A stretch of 64,000 nt of DNA. It comes from Eustoma russellianum. Taxonomy: Eukaryota; Streptophyta; Magnoliopsida; Gentianales; Gentianaceae. The notes below the pieces were generated by a model. It searched no databases. It saw only the letters and a list, made by a program, of their open reading frames with translations, and was not told where the DNA came from. A program made the position numbers and the translations under genes. The stretch is taken from assembly GCA_036186865.1 (NCBI GenBank), contig AP025041.1, positions 35,249,598 through 35,313,597 of the forward strand, given 5' to 3'. Position 1 is the first letter of the stretch; every line of letters starts with the position of its first letter. This document shows positions 55,987 through 64,000 of the stretch, in pieces.

Positions 55987-57254
55987 TAATGCGTGGTTGT
56001 CACGCCTTGTACGGATCGTCTCCTCTAACTCTTGGATCCTTAACGGTTATAGGCAAGAATTTAAATCCCTCCTAGCTGTCGACCACCAAGATTTTGTTTG
56101 AGCCTTCATCCTTCAAAAGTTACCCGTTTCCAAAGCAAGTTCTCACCCTCTTGGATGGCGACACCTCTGATGTTGGATATCCACCACAAGGTTGCTCACT
56201 CCTTTATTGGGTTTCAGCTATGATCTTGAAAGAAACAAAGAAAGCACTCAACTTGTTCTTAAGAAAAATCAAAGCAAAACTCACAAGTGTTTGTGAAGAA
56301 AATGGCTATTTTTTTAATAAGAATTCTTCTTGATCTATTTTCCCCCTTCTTAGGGTCATTTCGCATCCCTTTATATATGGCAAGAAAGCATAAAAAAATA
56401 TAGTACACAATGTTAAAAAAAAAGCTAGTCAAAAAGCTACATAAAAAGCCTAAATTTGTGCAATGTGTCGGTTGCTTTTTGACCCTTCTAGAAGCAGATT
56501 TTAGTCTTACTATCTGCTTGAGAAATGTAGATCAGTATGTGAATTTGAATGCGGGCTTTTTAATCACCTCATTTGGACTTGGGAAGAGTTTGATATGGCC
56601 CTTCAATGTTTCGGTGTCCAAAATATTTTCGGAATTGGCTCTTGAAAACTGGGCTGCATTGTGGCCTATTTTTCGGTCCATTTCAGCTAGAATTAGGCCT
56701 TCACTCCTCTTACATAATTGTAGCCCATTGAATTTACAAAAATAAACATATGAAGTTCCTTGAATTTGGCCCACCCATTGAAGAGATAATTCCAAATTAC
56801 TGAAAGTGTGTCATAGAATCCTGCAGAAACGATTCTTGAACTTCAATGCTATTTTTGGCCCTCTTGCCGACATCTTCTGGAAATGTGTAAAAGATAAACA
56901 TTTTAATATTTGTCTTCTCTTTCCAATGCAGCTTGAATCACTTGATTTTCTTTTTTTTAATGAAGAGATACGACTATTTGACGAAAGCTGGTCCTGCCCG
57001 AAAATCTCATTCCGAGATATGCTTGTTTCTCTTCAACTCCTTTGGTCTTCAAGCAATTCCAATATTCTCATAAGACAACTCAAAGATTGGGCTCAAGTAG
57101 GTGAACCCAATGGCCCTCTTTGTTCACAGGCTCGTCTCGCACATGTCTGAACAAGAATGCATCAGCTTCTTGGCTCAAACTCTTTATCATACTTCTTGTC
57201 ACTGGACCTCGACTTGCCTCGCCTTTGTTGGCTCCTGGTACCTGTACCTCATTA
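55987..57254 (-). repeat. 5' LTR of element F
   Basis: About 1268 bp, colinear with 48321-49570, with many substitutions, implying an old insertion. TATA box on the minus strand at 56369-56377. Confidence 0.9.
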
Positions 57255-57259
57255 GTTTT

Positions 57260-58186
57260 TGCCCTAGTATTTGTAGGAAAATTAAGCTAGAGGACTAAGA
57301 TATTTTTACATGTATGGTCCAATGAAAAACAAGGAAGAAAAACTAGCTAAACTTAAGCTTTACACAAAGGTGTGCAAGCTGTTTATTCTTGGCAGGAAGT
57401 TACATCCGAGATTGCTTGCTTTTGCAACTTGTCTTGAACCCTTTCTTCTGATTGGACCAGCCATAAATCTCCCTTATGATACCTCTTGATGTTACTTGTA
57501 AGCAGCTTGGGGTCCTCCCTTTGATTGTTTGGGTTTGGAGGCTGATTTGGCAAGTTGATCAAATTGTGCGTCTTCAACCACGTCAAACTGTTCCATGTCA
57601 TTTGGGTTCGTTCTAATCATATTTTGCCAATCTTGTCTTCATCAATATTGTAGATAATCGACAGAACTTCAATATTGTCTTTTAAATTATTTTATTTGGA
57701 GTTGGGAGAAAGGAGATATGACGTGTTGAATTCTAGGTGCTTCTACGTGGTCCTTAACTTAGGCGGCTTCATTTTCAATGCGATATTTGATGGTGATGGA
57801 TTCATTTGCTGAAGATGTGTGAGCACTAAAGTTGTAGATCATTCTCTTATGTTGAAGATCCAGTCAGAATCAGGTCAATCGGGATAGGGATTTTGGAGAT
57901 ATAGCATAAATACCAACAGTGTGTCAAGCTGCCTTCTTGCCAAACCTATTTCAGCTTATTTGAACTTTGTCTCGGCTTCATTCATGTTCCCTTGACCAAA
58001 AAACAGTTCAAACAAATACAAAAAAACATATACAACATGTCCTGAGGTATGCTAGACATAATGAGACATATACTTGTAGATATGAAAGTCAGATGACCCC
58101 TAGAAGCTCATGCAAGTACTATATGCCCTAAAGACCTAACAATTTAATGTTGACATATGTTGTTGATGCCTCATGGGTGTGCATCA
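57260..58186 (-). repeat. LTR-a of element G, second part
   Basis: Resumes the G LTR after element F (TGCCCTAGTATTTGTAGG, compare 46972) and ends GTGCATCA. Non-coding. Confidence 0.85.
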
Positions 58187-59098
58187 ATGACACACATGTT
58201 GCTGATTTATTTTTTAGGGAAATTTTTAGATTGCATGGCATACCACATACAATTATAAGTGATAGAGATACCAAATTTTTTAGTCATTTTTGGCGTGTTT
58301 TATGTGCTAAACTTGTACCCAATTGTTATTTTCCACCACTGCTCACCCATAAACTAATGGTCAAATTGAGGTTCTCAATTGTACTCTATCTCAATTCTTG
58401 CTTGCCATTTTACAAAAACACCTCAAGCATTGGGAAGATTATTTACCATATGTCCAATTTACATACAATAGGAGTTTACATCACAGTACATTGCATAGTC
58501 CCTTTGAGATTGTGTATGGTTTTAACCCCTTATCCCCTATTGATTTTATTCCCATCCCTTTGCATGGACGTTCAAGTCTAGATGGTAAACCAAAAGCTGA
58601 ATTGATCATAAAATAGCATGAGAAAATGAAAGCCCAACTTGAGGAAAAGAACAAAGCTTATGCACGACGTGCAAACAAACATAGAAAAACACATTTCTTT
58701 TGAACCTGAACATTTTGTTTTGGGCATATCTACAAAAAGAAAGGTTTCCTAATAAAAGAAAATCTAAATTAATGCCCCGAGGAGATGGACCATTTAAAGT
58801 AGTTCAACGTATCGGTGATAATGCACATATTCTTGATCTTCCTGAGAAGTATGGTTTGATCTCCTTCACTTTTAATATAGCTGAACTATCCCCTTTTTCT
58901 ACTGATCCGTTTGATTCGAAGACGAATCCTTTTGAGGAGGGAAGGATTCATGAGGATCCAGGATCCCATCATAAGGTCAATGGCCCAATCGCAAGAAGCA
59001 AGGCCAAACAACTTGGTTATGAAGTAGGTAGCTTCTTGTGCAAGCATGTGCAAGATGAACCTAAGGTTCATTGGGTTCATCTCATTAAGCACATGTGA
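58187..59098 (+). pseudogene. pol: Integrase C-terminal pseudogene of element H with LTR-encoded tail
   Basis: HVADLFFREIFRLHGIPHTII then SDRDTKFFSHFWRVL with the second catalytic Asp. The frame shifts before the Glu region and resumes as HWEDYLPYVQFTYNRS (58398-58616), then RKSKLMPRGDGPFKVV, FNIAELSPF and the tail ARSKAKQLGYEVGSFL with KVHWVHL, ending 59098. The last about 150 bases lie within the LTR. Several frameshifts; not functional. Confidence 0.88.
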
Positions 59099-60190
59099 GA
59101 ACCTTGGCTATACCTTGCGTATGTGTGTGTGCGTTTTCTAGTTGTTTTGTGTCATTTACTAATGATTCTTGTTTTCATAACTTTGCCATACATGAGAGTT
59201 GATGCGTGCAAAGCCCCAAGTTGAAAAAGGATACAAAAGGAATGTGATATCTTGGAAGACAAAGTAGAATGTTTCAATAGAATGCTTGAAGAAAATATTA
59301 CAAGAGAATGTTTGAAGAAAATGTTCCAAGAGAATGTTTTAAGAGAATGTTTTAGAGGAATGTTTGTCCTAATGAATGTTTGTTTCAAGGAATACTTGTC
59401 CTAATCCTTACCCATCGTAAAACACGGTTTTTAGGAGGTCTTTTGGAAGCCAACTCTTCAACATGATAAAGTCAAGATCATCCTCATTTTAGCCCTTTTT
59501 GGACCGGACAAGATAAGCACAAGATTGAAGGCAAAGTTGAAGATAAATTTGAACTCAAATTCAAAGGTAACCAATCTTAATTTCAGCCACTTCTGAATTC
59601 AACTCCACACATATCCCAACTACAAATTTTAGGTCAACAAGCCCTCCAAATGTTATCTACATTCGGCTGAAGGAAGGAGACTCCAAGGATCAACATAACA
59701 ATCCAAATTTGAAGACGCTAGCTTATCCAAGTTTTTATCATTATCTAAAATTGTAGTTTGTTTTTATCTAGATTGTGGTAGACTTTTTGAAGGGGAAAAC
59801 TTATCCATCAGGCGTTTTTATATAGAACAGAATAAGACAAATAAAGGCCATAATGGCCGTGTAAAGGTAGCTTGAATATTGATCAATACATTTCGGTTTT
59901 TTTACTTCCCCTTTGTGTGAGACTTTTTTTTCTTGATTTTCCAACATAAATCAAGGTTAATCATCTTCAAGAGTAAACATTTTGATGGTGTTTGCCATAG
60001 CTACAAGATTGTCTAGGAGGGACCTTATTGGTTTGCCTATCAACAACTATTTGGTAGTGTTGGTATTCTTGCCTCAACCAACCGATTTCAAGACAAAGGA
60101 ATCAAGGAGAATGGATATTCTTTGTGCCATTCCCAACTGTGAAGAAGGACGTTGAAGGTGGAAGAGTGGATCGCACGCTCGCTTGCATCA
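58948..60190 (+). repeat. 3' LTR of element H
   Basis: About 1243 bp; starts TCATGAGGATCCAGG (mutated TGATGA) after GAGGAGGGAAGGAT and ends CTTGCATCA. It holds a cluster of AAGAGAATGTTT-like repeats (59268-59390). Related to the E LTR. Confidence 0.75.
59268..59390. repeat. Short degenerate repeats (GAATGTTT type)
   Basis: Seven or so GAATGTTT / GAATGCTT words at 16-25 bp spacing within the H LTR. Confidence 0.75.
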
Positions 60191-60612
60191 ACAAGAGAAG
60201 CAACTTTCCACCACATGGCATGCTAGTCACAAACTTACAAAGATGTGAAATGCTTTCTTCCTTACATGTTTAGGATGCATCATTAGTTTAATAAAAGCAT
60301 GATCAGCGTAGTAGCATCCTATAACATGCAAAAACATATCATTCAACATCTTTAGATCCAAAATAAGATATATATCTTTAATGCACACAATTAGAACATT
60401 TTCATAATGTAGCCATAAGACATCTAGCTTATCATTCATGCAACATTCAAACCTTGAACTTTTGAACACTAGCACATAACCTCCAGGGTCATACACATAA
60501 GTGATCCAAAGTAAGGTAATCATTAAAGAGATCACAATCACAACATCATCACATGTTAAATAAGTATAAAAAGGAGAATAACATTATGTGACAATGTTTT
60601 CATCAAAGGTTT
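60191..60612 (-). other. Fragment M: post-ORF piece of a K/L-like non-autonomous element
   Basis: On the minus strand it contains GATGCATCCTAAACATGTAAGG, the repeated word of the K and L post-ORF regions, in similar AT-rich context. No ORF is believed. It is bounded by the LTRs of L and H. Confidence 0.45.
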
Positions 60613-62052
60613 TGATGCGCGATTATCACGCCTCGTACGGATCGTCTCCTTTAAAACTTGGATCCTTAATGGTTGTAGGCAAGAGTTTTAACTCCCTCCT
60701 AGCCGTTGATCAACAAAGTTTTTGTTTGAGCTTTCTCCTTCAAAAGTTACCCGCTTCCCAAAGAAGTTTGCACCCTCTTGGACGATCACACCTTTGATTT
60801 TGGATATGCCCCACAAGGTTGCTCACACCTTGATTGAATTCAAACTTTGATCTACAAAGAAACAAAGAAAACACTCAACTTGTTCTTAAGAAAAATCAAA
60901 GCAAAACTCACAAGTGTTTGTGAAGAGAAAGTAGGATGATTTTGCCTAAGAATTCTTATGAAAAATGCTCCAAATTTTCCTCTCTATATGGACGTCCATG
61001 CCCCCTTTAAATAGGACCAAGAAGACTAAAAATGTCTAGTCTACAAAGCTAAAGAAAAGGCTAGTCAAAAGGCTACAAAAAAGGCTAAAAAATGTGCAAT
61101 CTGTTGGCAAACAGTTTGACCCCTTATAGAAGCCAATTATGGCCTTTATCCTTCTTGAGAATTGTATATCATGATCTAAAATAGAATTTGGGCTTTTGAA
61201 TCACCTCATTTGGATATGGGATGAGTTAGATAAGGCCCTCCAAAGATTGGGTGTCCTGAATGTTTTCAGTATGGGCTACTGAAAACTTCTATGAATCATG
61301 TCCTGCTTTTGGATCACTTGCAGATCAAATTAGGCATTGACTCCTCTTAGAGAATCGTATCCCATTGAGTGTATAAAAATAAGCATATGCTTCTCTGAAT
61401 TTGGCCCCTTCCATTGAAGAGATAAGTCCAAGTTACTAAACATGTGTCACAGAATTTTGCAGAAACAGTACTTGAACTTCAATGCTGTTTTTGGCTATTA
61501 TAACGATAGATCCTGGAAATGTGCAAACCATGAATGTGTTAGATCTTGTCTTGTCTTTTCAATGAAATTTGAATCACTTGATTTTCTCTTGTGGTTGAAG
61601 AGATACGGCTGTTTGTCAAAACTGGTCCTGCCAGAAAAATTACATTCTGAAATGGGCTTCAACTCCTTTGGTCTTCAACGTCTCCAACAACCATGCAATT
61701 CCTTAAAATAATTCTAATAAACATAGAAACATAATAAAAAAACCTAAAGGCCTAACAAGCTAAAGACTCAAGGTTTGATCATGCAAGACCGAAAGAACAA
61801 CCTTTACAAACAAGAACTTTAAGCAAACGACTCGAGGAATGAAAAAAATAATATAAACGACTCATATGTGTTACAAACACACAAAAACTCAAAGATTGGC
61901 CTCAAGTAGGTGAACCCACGATGCTCTTTATTCATAGGCTCATCTGTCACATGCCTAAACAAGAATGCATCAACTTCTTGACGCAAACTCTTTGCCATGC
62001 TTCTTGTCACTGGGCCTCACCTTCGTTGCTGCCCGGCACGTGTACCACATCA
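60613..62052 (-). repeat. 3' LTR of element L
   Basis: About 1440 bp, TGATGT...GCGCATCA in element orientation, alignable along its length with the B LTR (9081-10482). Its start still contains the polyprotein-tail codons (TRSMAKSLRQEVDAFLFRHV, 61819-62010) although the element has no pol. TATA-like TATTTAAAG on the minus strand at 61004-61012. Confidence 0.85.
61004..61012 (-). promoter_or_regulatory. TATA-like box in element L LTR
   Basis: Minus strand TATTTAAAG, same context as in element B. Confidence 0.5.
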
Positions 62053-62069
62053 TTCCCCCCTCGTCAAAA
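62053..62069 (-). promoter_or_regulatory. Polypurine tract of element L
   Basis: Minus strand TTTTGACGAGGGGGGAA directly before TGATGT. Upstream ATTCGAGGACGAATCC matches the autonomous elements. Confidence 0.8.
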
Positions 62070-62608
62070 GGATTCGTCCTCGAATCTTGGCATGTATGCA
62101 ATGAGGGAAAAAGATCAACAACAATCCAGTAAATATGCAAGACACACTTAAACAATTAAAACACCACGTTCATGCACAATGTCATCCTAATATGCTTAGG
62201 GTGAATAAATAACTCTACAAAGAAGCAAACACCCAACAACAGATAGTAGCACATTTTGTAATGAATGCTTAACAACCAGCACCTTTTCCTAGTATGTTTT
62301 GGATGAATAAACAAGGAATTCTCATAATTCATCTCAAAGAATGATGCAACACATGAAACACTCAAGCATCTTTCTTCTTTATGTGTTTTGGATGGATGAG
62401 AATTGTTATCACATGTATTTGAATTTGAACTTCATGTTCATGCAACTATGCAGCAAACGTGCATCCATAAAGATCCACAAAACACATAAGATGGACTTTG
62501 TAGCAACAAATGCAATGGATTGAATTCATGACCATGCAAACTATAATTTTGACTAGATACAAAAAGAGGACAGTCTAGCTCACGACTTTGAACATAAAGC
62601 AACACACT
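62070..62608 (-). other. Post-ORF region of element L
   Basis: Non-coding. Three copies of a TTCATCCAAAACATA / TTCACCCTAAGCATATTAGG word at roughly 100-bp spacing (minus strand), alignable with K 36809-37010. Confidence 0.55.
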
Positions 62609-63085
62609 TTATACACAAGATGTATCATGCATGGAATCAAAAGAATGTGTAGCATAAGGGACTAGCAACGTACCTTGTGTGCTTAGCTCTTTTAAATCAG
62701 TTTTTTCACCATTGGTTTCAAGCTCATCATTATCATTCAAATCAGTAAGTGACTTGTTTTCAAGTTGGATTTCACTTTCAAACTCATTATCGAACAAAGG
62801 ATCGTCATATGCAACTTCATTTGAATGCAAGTTAGAAGTTTCATATAATGCAACATCGTTGTCATGCCATTCAAACAAGGGATTATTACAAATAGTCCAT
62901 TCATTGTTTTCTAAATTTTGATGCTCACTTTCACTTAAAATATCACTTAGTTCATCAATTGAATCATCATTTAAGCAAGACAAATCATGGGGGAAAACAG
63001 ATTTCATATCATCCTTTCCAAGTTCAACAATGTTTACATCATCTAAACCATCATTGAAGTCATGCAAATTAGTTTGAACAGACGA
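62609..63085 (-). pseudogene. Acidic ORF of element L (5' truncated)
   Basis: The minus-strand frame is very rich in Asp, Glu, Asn and Leu: DLSCLNDDSIDELSDILSES, NNEWTICNNPLFEWHDND, SEIQLENKSLTDLNDNDELE, ending STQGTLLVPYATHSF and a stop at 62609. The NNPLF block and its surroundings match K (36500-36650), and the 3' end matches K even at nucleotide level (AAGGTACGTTGC). The frame upstream of about 63085 comes from the neighbouring LINE and is not part of it. Clean over about 155 codons, unlike the pol pseudogenes. No known domain. Confidence 0.6.
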
Positions 63086-64000
63086 TATGACCGAAATCCT
63101 CTGGCAATCACAGGCGCCCCCGCGGCGATAGCCGCTGCCACCGTTCTCCCACCAGTCTGCCTCCACATTGCCGTATATTCCTGCCGTTCCTGACTTCTGG
63201 ATCATTTTTCCCTCTTAATTCCACGGTACTCCGTTTCTTCGCATCGCATATTCAATGGCTACTGTGCTACCGCCATCATTTGCGGCGGTGGTTTCCGGTG
63301 AATCATCATCACAGAAAATATCAATCTCGCCAAAGACCATTACGAGATGTAAAGGCATCCCTATGATCTCCTTCTTGGATTCCGAAATTGATGCTCTTGC
63401 TGCGCCATTCAGATACTCTTTGGTAGGTACATTCTGGTATGGTCGTCCTCTGTTGAAAATCATACGTGATGTTTTTGAGAAAATAGGCTTTCACAATGAT
63501 CTACGTATCACACTTATTGGTCAAACACATATTTGTTGAATTTTTGAAATGAGCCTGATTACTTGCGATGTTTTATATCGTCGTTCATGCCAAATTTCGG
63601 GCTGTTATATGCGTATGATGAAGTGGACTGTTGATTTTGATTCCACCACCGATGTCCCCACTGTCCCAGTCTGGATCGCCTTCCCAAGTCTTCCGATTCA
63701 CCTTCATCGCAGGGACACATTGTTTGAAATTGTGCGTCCGATTGGGTCTCCAATAAAACTAGATGTAGCCACAACGGATGGGCTGCGGCCGTCTGTTGCT
63801 CGAGTGTGTGTAGAAGTTGATGTTTCCCAGGAATTGCCGTAGAAAATATATCTGCAAGCCAAGAACAGATTTATTCTACAATTAGTCGTCTATGAAGATC
63901 TGCCATTATTTTGCTCCTCATGTCGTAGGTTAGCAATGCAGCGGGTTCTTGCCCCCCGAAAGTTCCTACAACCGTGCCACCCCCGCTGCCGCCTCCACCA
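63086..64000 (+). mobile_element. LINE (L1-type), 5' portion
   Basis: A GC-rich 5' untranslated segment (63086-63254) and ORF1 with a DUF4283-like domain, continuing past the window end. Base composition changes sharply at about 63085 from AT-rich to GC-rich. No reverse transcriptase is visible within the window. Confidence 0.75.
63255..64000 (+). pseudogene. LINE ORF1 pseudogene, DUF4283-like domain
   Basis: The ATG at 63255 opens MATVLPPSFAAVVSGESS. The DUF4283 region follows: PKTITRCKGIPMISFLDSEI, LVGTFWYGRPLLKIIRDVFE, then after an in-frame TGA (63537) YMRMMKWTVDFDSTTDVPTV, PVWIAFPSLPIHLH and RPSVARVCVEVDV. A TAG follows at 63840. The zinc-knuckle segment at about 63910-63955 (CSSCRRL...) is frameshifted after its second Cys. 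This family is found in plant LINE ORF1 and ORF1-derived proteins and probably binds nucleic acid. Dead copy, cut by the window end. Confidence 0.8.

Larger units (their letters stand above)
48321..57254 (-). mobile_element. Element F: complete Ty3/gypsy retrotransposon
   Basis: 8.9 kb with LTRs 48321-49570 and 55987-57254 and a perfect target duplication GTTTT (48316-48320 and 57255-57259). The minus strand holds PBS, leader, gag, protease, RT, RNase H, integrase, tail and polypurine tract. It is the same family as B. It is inserted in LTR-a of element G; LTR-b preserves the empty site. The terminal bases are partly mutated (TAAT for TGAT). All frames are broken. Confidence 0.94.
46734..58186 (-). 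mobile_element. Element G: two LTRs separated by a 58-bp internal remnant
   Basis: Minus orientation: LTR-a (47973-48320 plus 57260-58186, split by element F), a 58-bp internal piece with two PBS-like words, then LTR-b (46734-47914), truncated by about 100 bp at its outer end. No coding region exists. Either an extreme internal deletion or a recombination product. Its right flank is integrase sequence of element H. Confidence 0.75.
58187..60190 (+). mobile_element. Element H: 3' end of an E-family gypsy retrotransposon
   Basis: Plus-strand integrase from the second half of the core onward, polypurine tract and a 3' LTR (58948-60190). The rest of the element is missing to the left, where the LTR of G abuts in the middle of the integrase. 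Tail and LTR start resemble E. Confidence 0.82.
60613..63085 (-). mobile_element. Element L: non-autonomous element with acidic ORF and B-type LTR
   Basis: Minus-strand order: acidic ORF (from about 63085), post-ORF region, polypurine tract (62053-62069), 3' LTR (60613-62052). The 5' part is missing where the LINE begins. The acidic ORF and post-ORF region align with element K, while the LTR belongs to the B family, so the same internal module is joined to different LTRs. Confidence 0.72.

Noticed and set aside
62609..63205. A 198-residue minus-strand frame taken as one protein
   Set aside because: The first about 40 residues come from the GC-rich LINE 5' region; only the part below about 63085 matches element K. 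It is a junction artefact, not a single gene.
1..64000. Host protein-coding genes
   Set aside because: Every coding stretch with recognisable motifs belongs to a gypsy, hAT or LINE element or to the acidic passenger ORFs; remaining open frames are short, AT-biased and unrecognised.

Overview
The window is plant nuclear DNA, most likely from a eudicot, consisting of nested transposable elements. It is AT-rich. I found no host gene, tRNA, rRNA or CRISPR array. Ty3/gypsy polyproteins, plant-type primer binding sites matching initiator tRNA-Met (TGGTATCAGAGC), long LTRs, an hAT element and an L1-type LINE with a DUF4283-like ORF1 all fit gene-poor plant heterochromatin. I cannot name the species.

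Layout. 1-3195: element A (+), gag to start of integrase, cut at both ends. 3196-10482: element B (+), leader-gag-pol-3' LTR, 5' LTR missing. 10483-16280: element C (-), RNase H back through gag, leader, PBS and LTR. That LTR (15034-16280) is also the 3' LTR of element D (-), a non-autonomous relative whose leader is split by element I. Element I (18095-30841, -) has 3.2-3.3 kb LTRs and almost no coding capacity, and carries inside it a 4.1 kb solo LTR (J, 22466-26587) of related type. 31758-46733: element K (+), non-autonomous, with an hAT transposon (31991-33393) in its 5' LTR and complete element E (37776-46473, -) in its 3' LTR. 46734-58186: element G (-), two LTRs separated by only 58 bp; one LTR holds complete element F (48321-57254, -). 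58187-60190: integrase end and 3' LTR of element H (+). 60191-60612: fragment M of a K-like element. 60613-63085: element L (-), another acidic-ORF element with a B-type LTR. 63086-64000: 5' end of a LINE (+).

How the parts relate. A, B, C, E, F and H are copies of related autonomous chromovirus-type gypsy families: Gag with a zinc knuckle, aspartic protease, reverse transcriptase, RNase H, DDE integrase, and a C-terminal tail whose codons run into the 3' LTR. All are broken by stops and frameshifts. D, K, L and the fragment M lack pol. D, K and L carry an acidic Asp/Glu/His-rich reading frame instead, sometimes after a Gag remnant. D and K keep the autonomous leader layout (PBS, a TTGCCCAAGGCAA-like inverted repeat, and a pyrimidine tract plus AG just before the first ATG), and D and L keep autonomous-type LTRs. 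They look like passengers mobilised by the autonomous families, and D physically shares an LTR with autonomous C. This passenger family, with one acidic internal module joined to different LTR families, is the most interesting system here.

Nesting gives a relative history: D/C before I before J; K before hAT and E; G before F. For E, F and the hAT element, the partner LTR of the host element preserves the uninterrupted target, so the insertion boundaries are well supported. All calls come from reading the sequence; no database search or alignment program was run.
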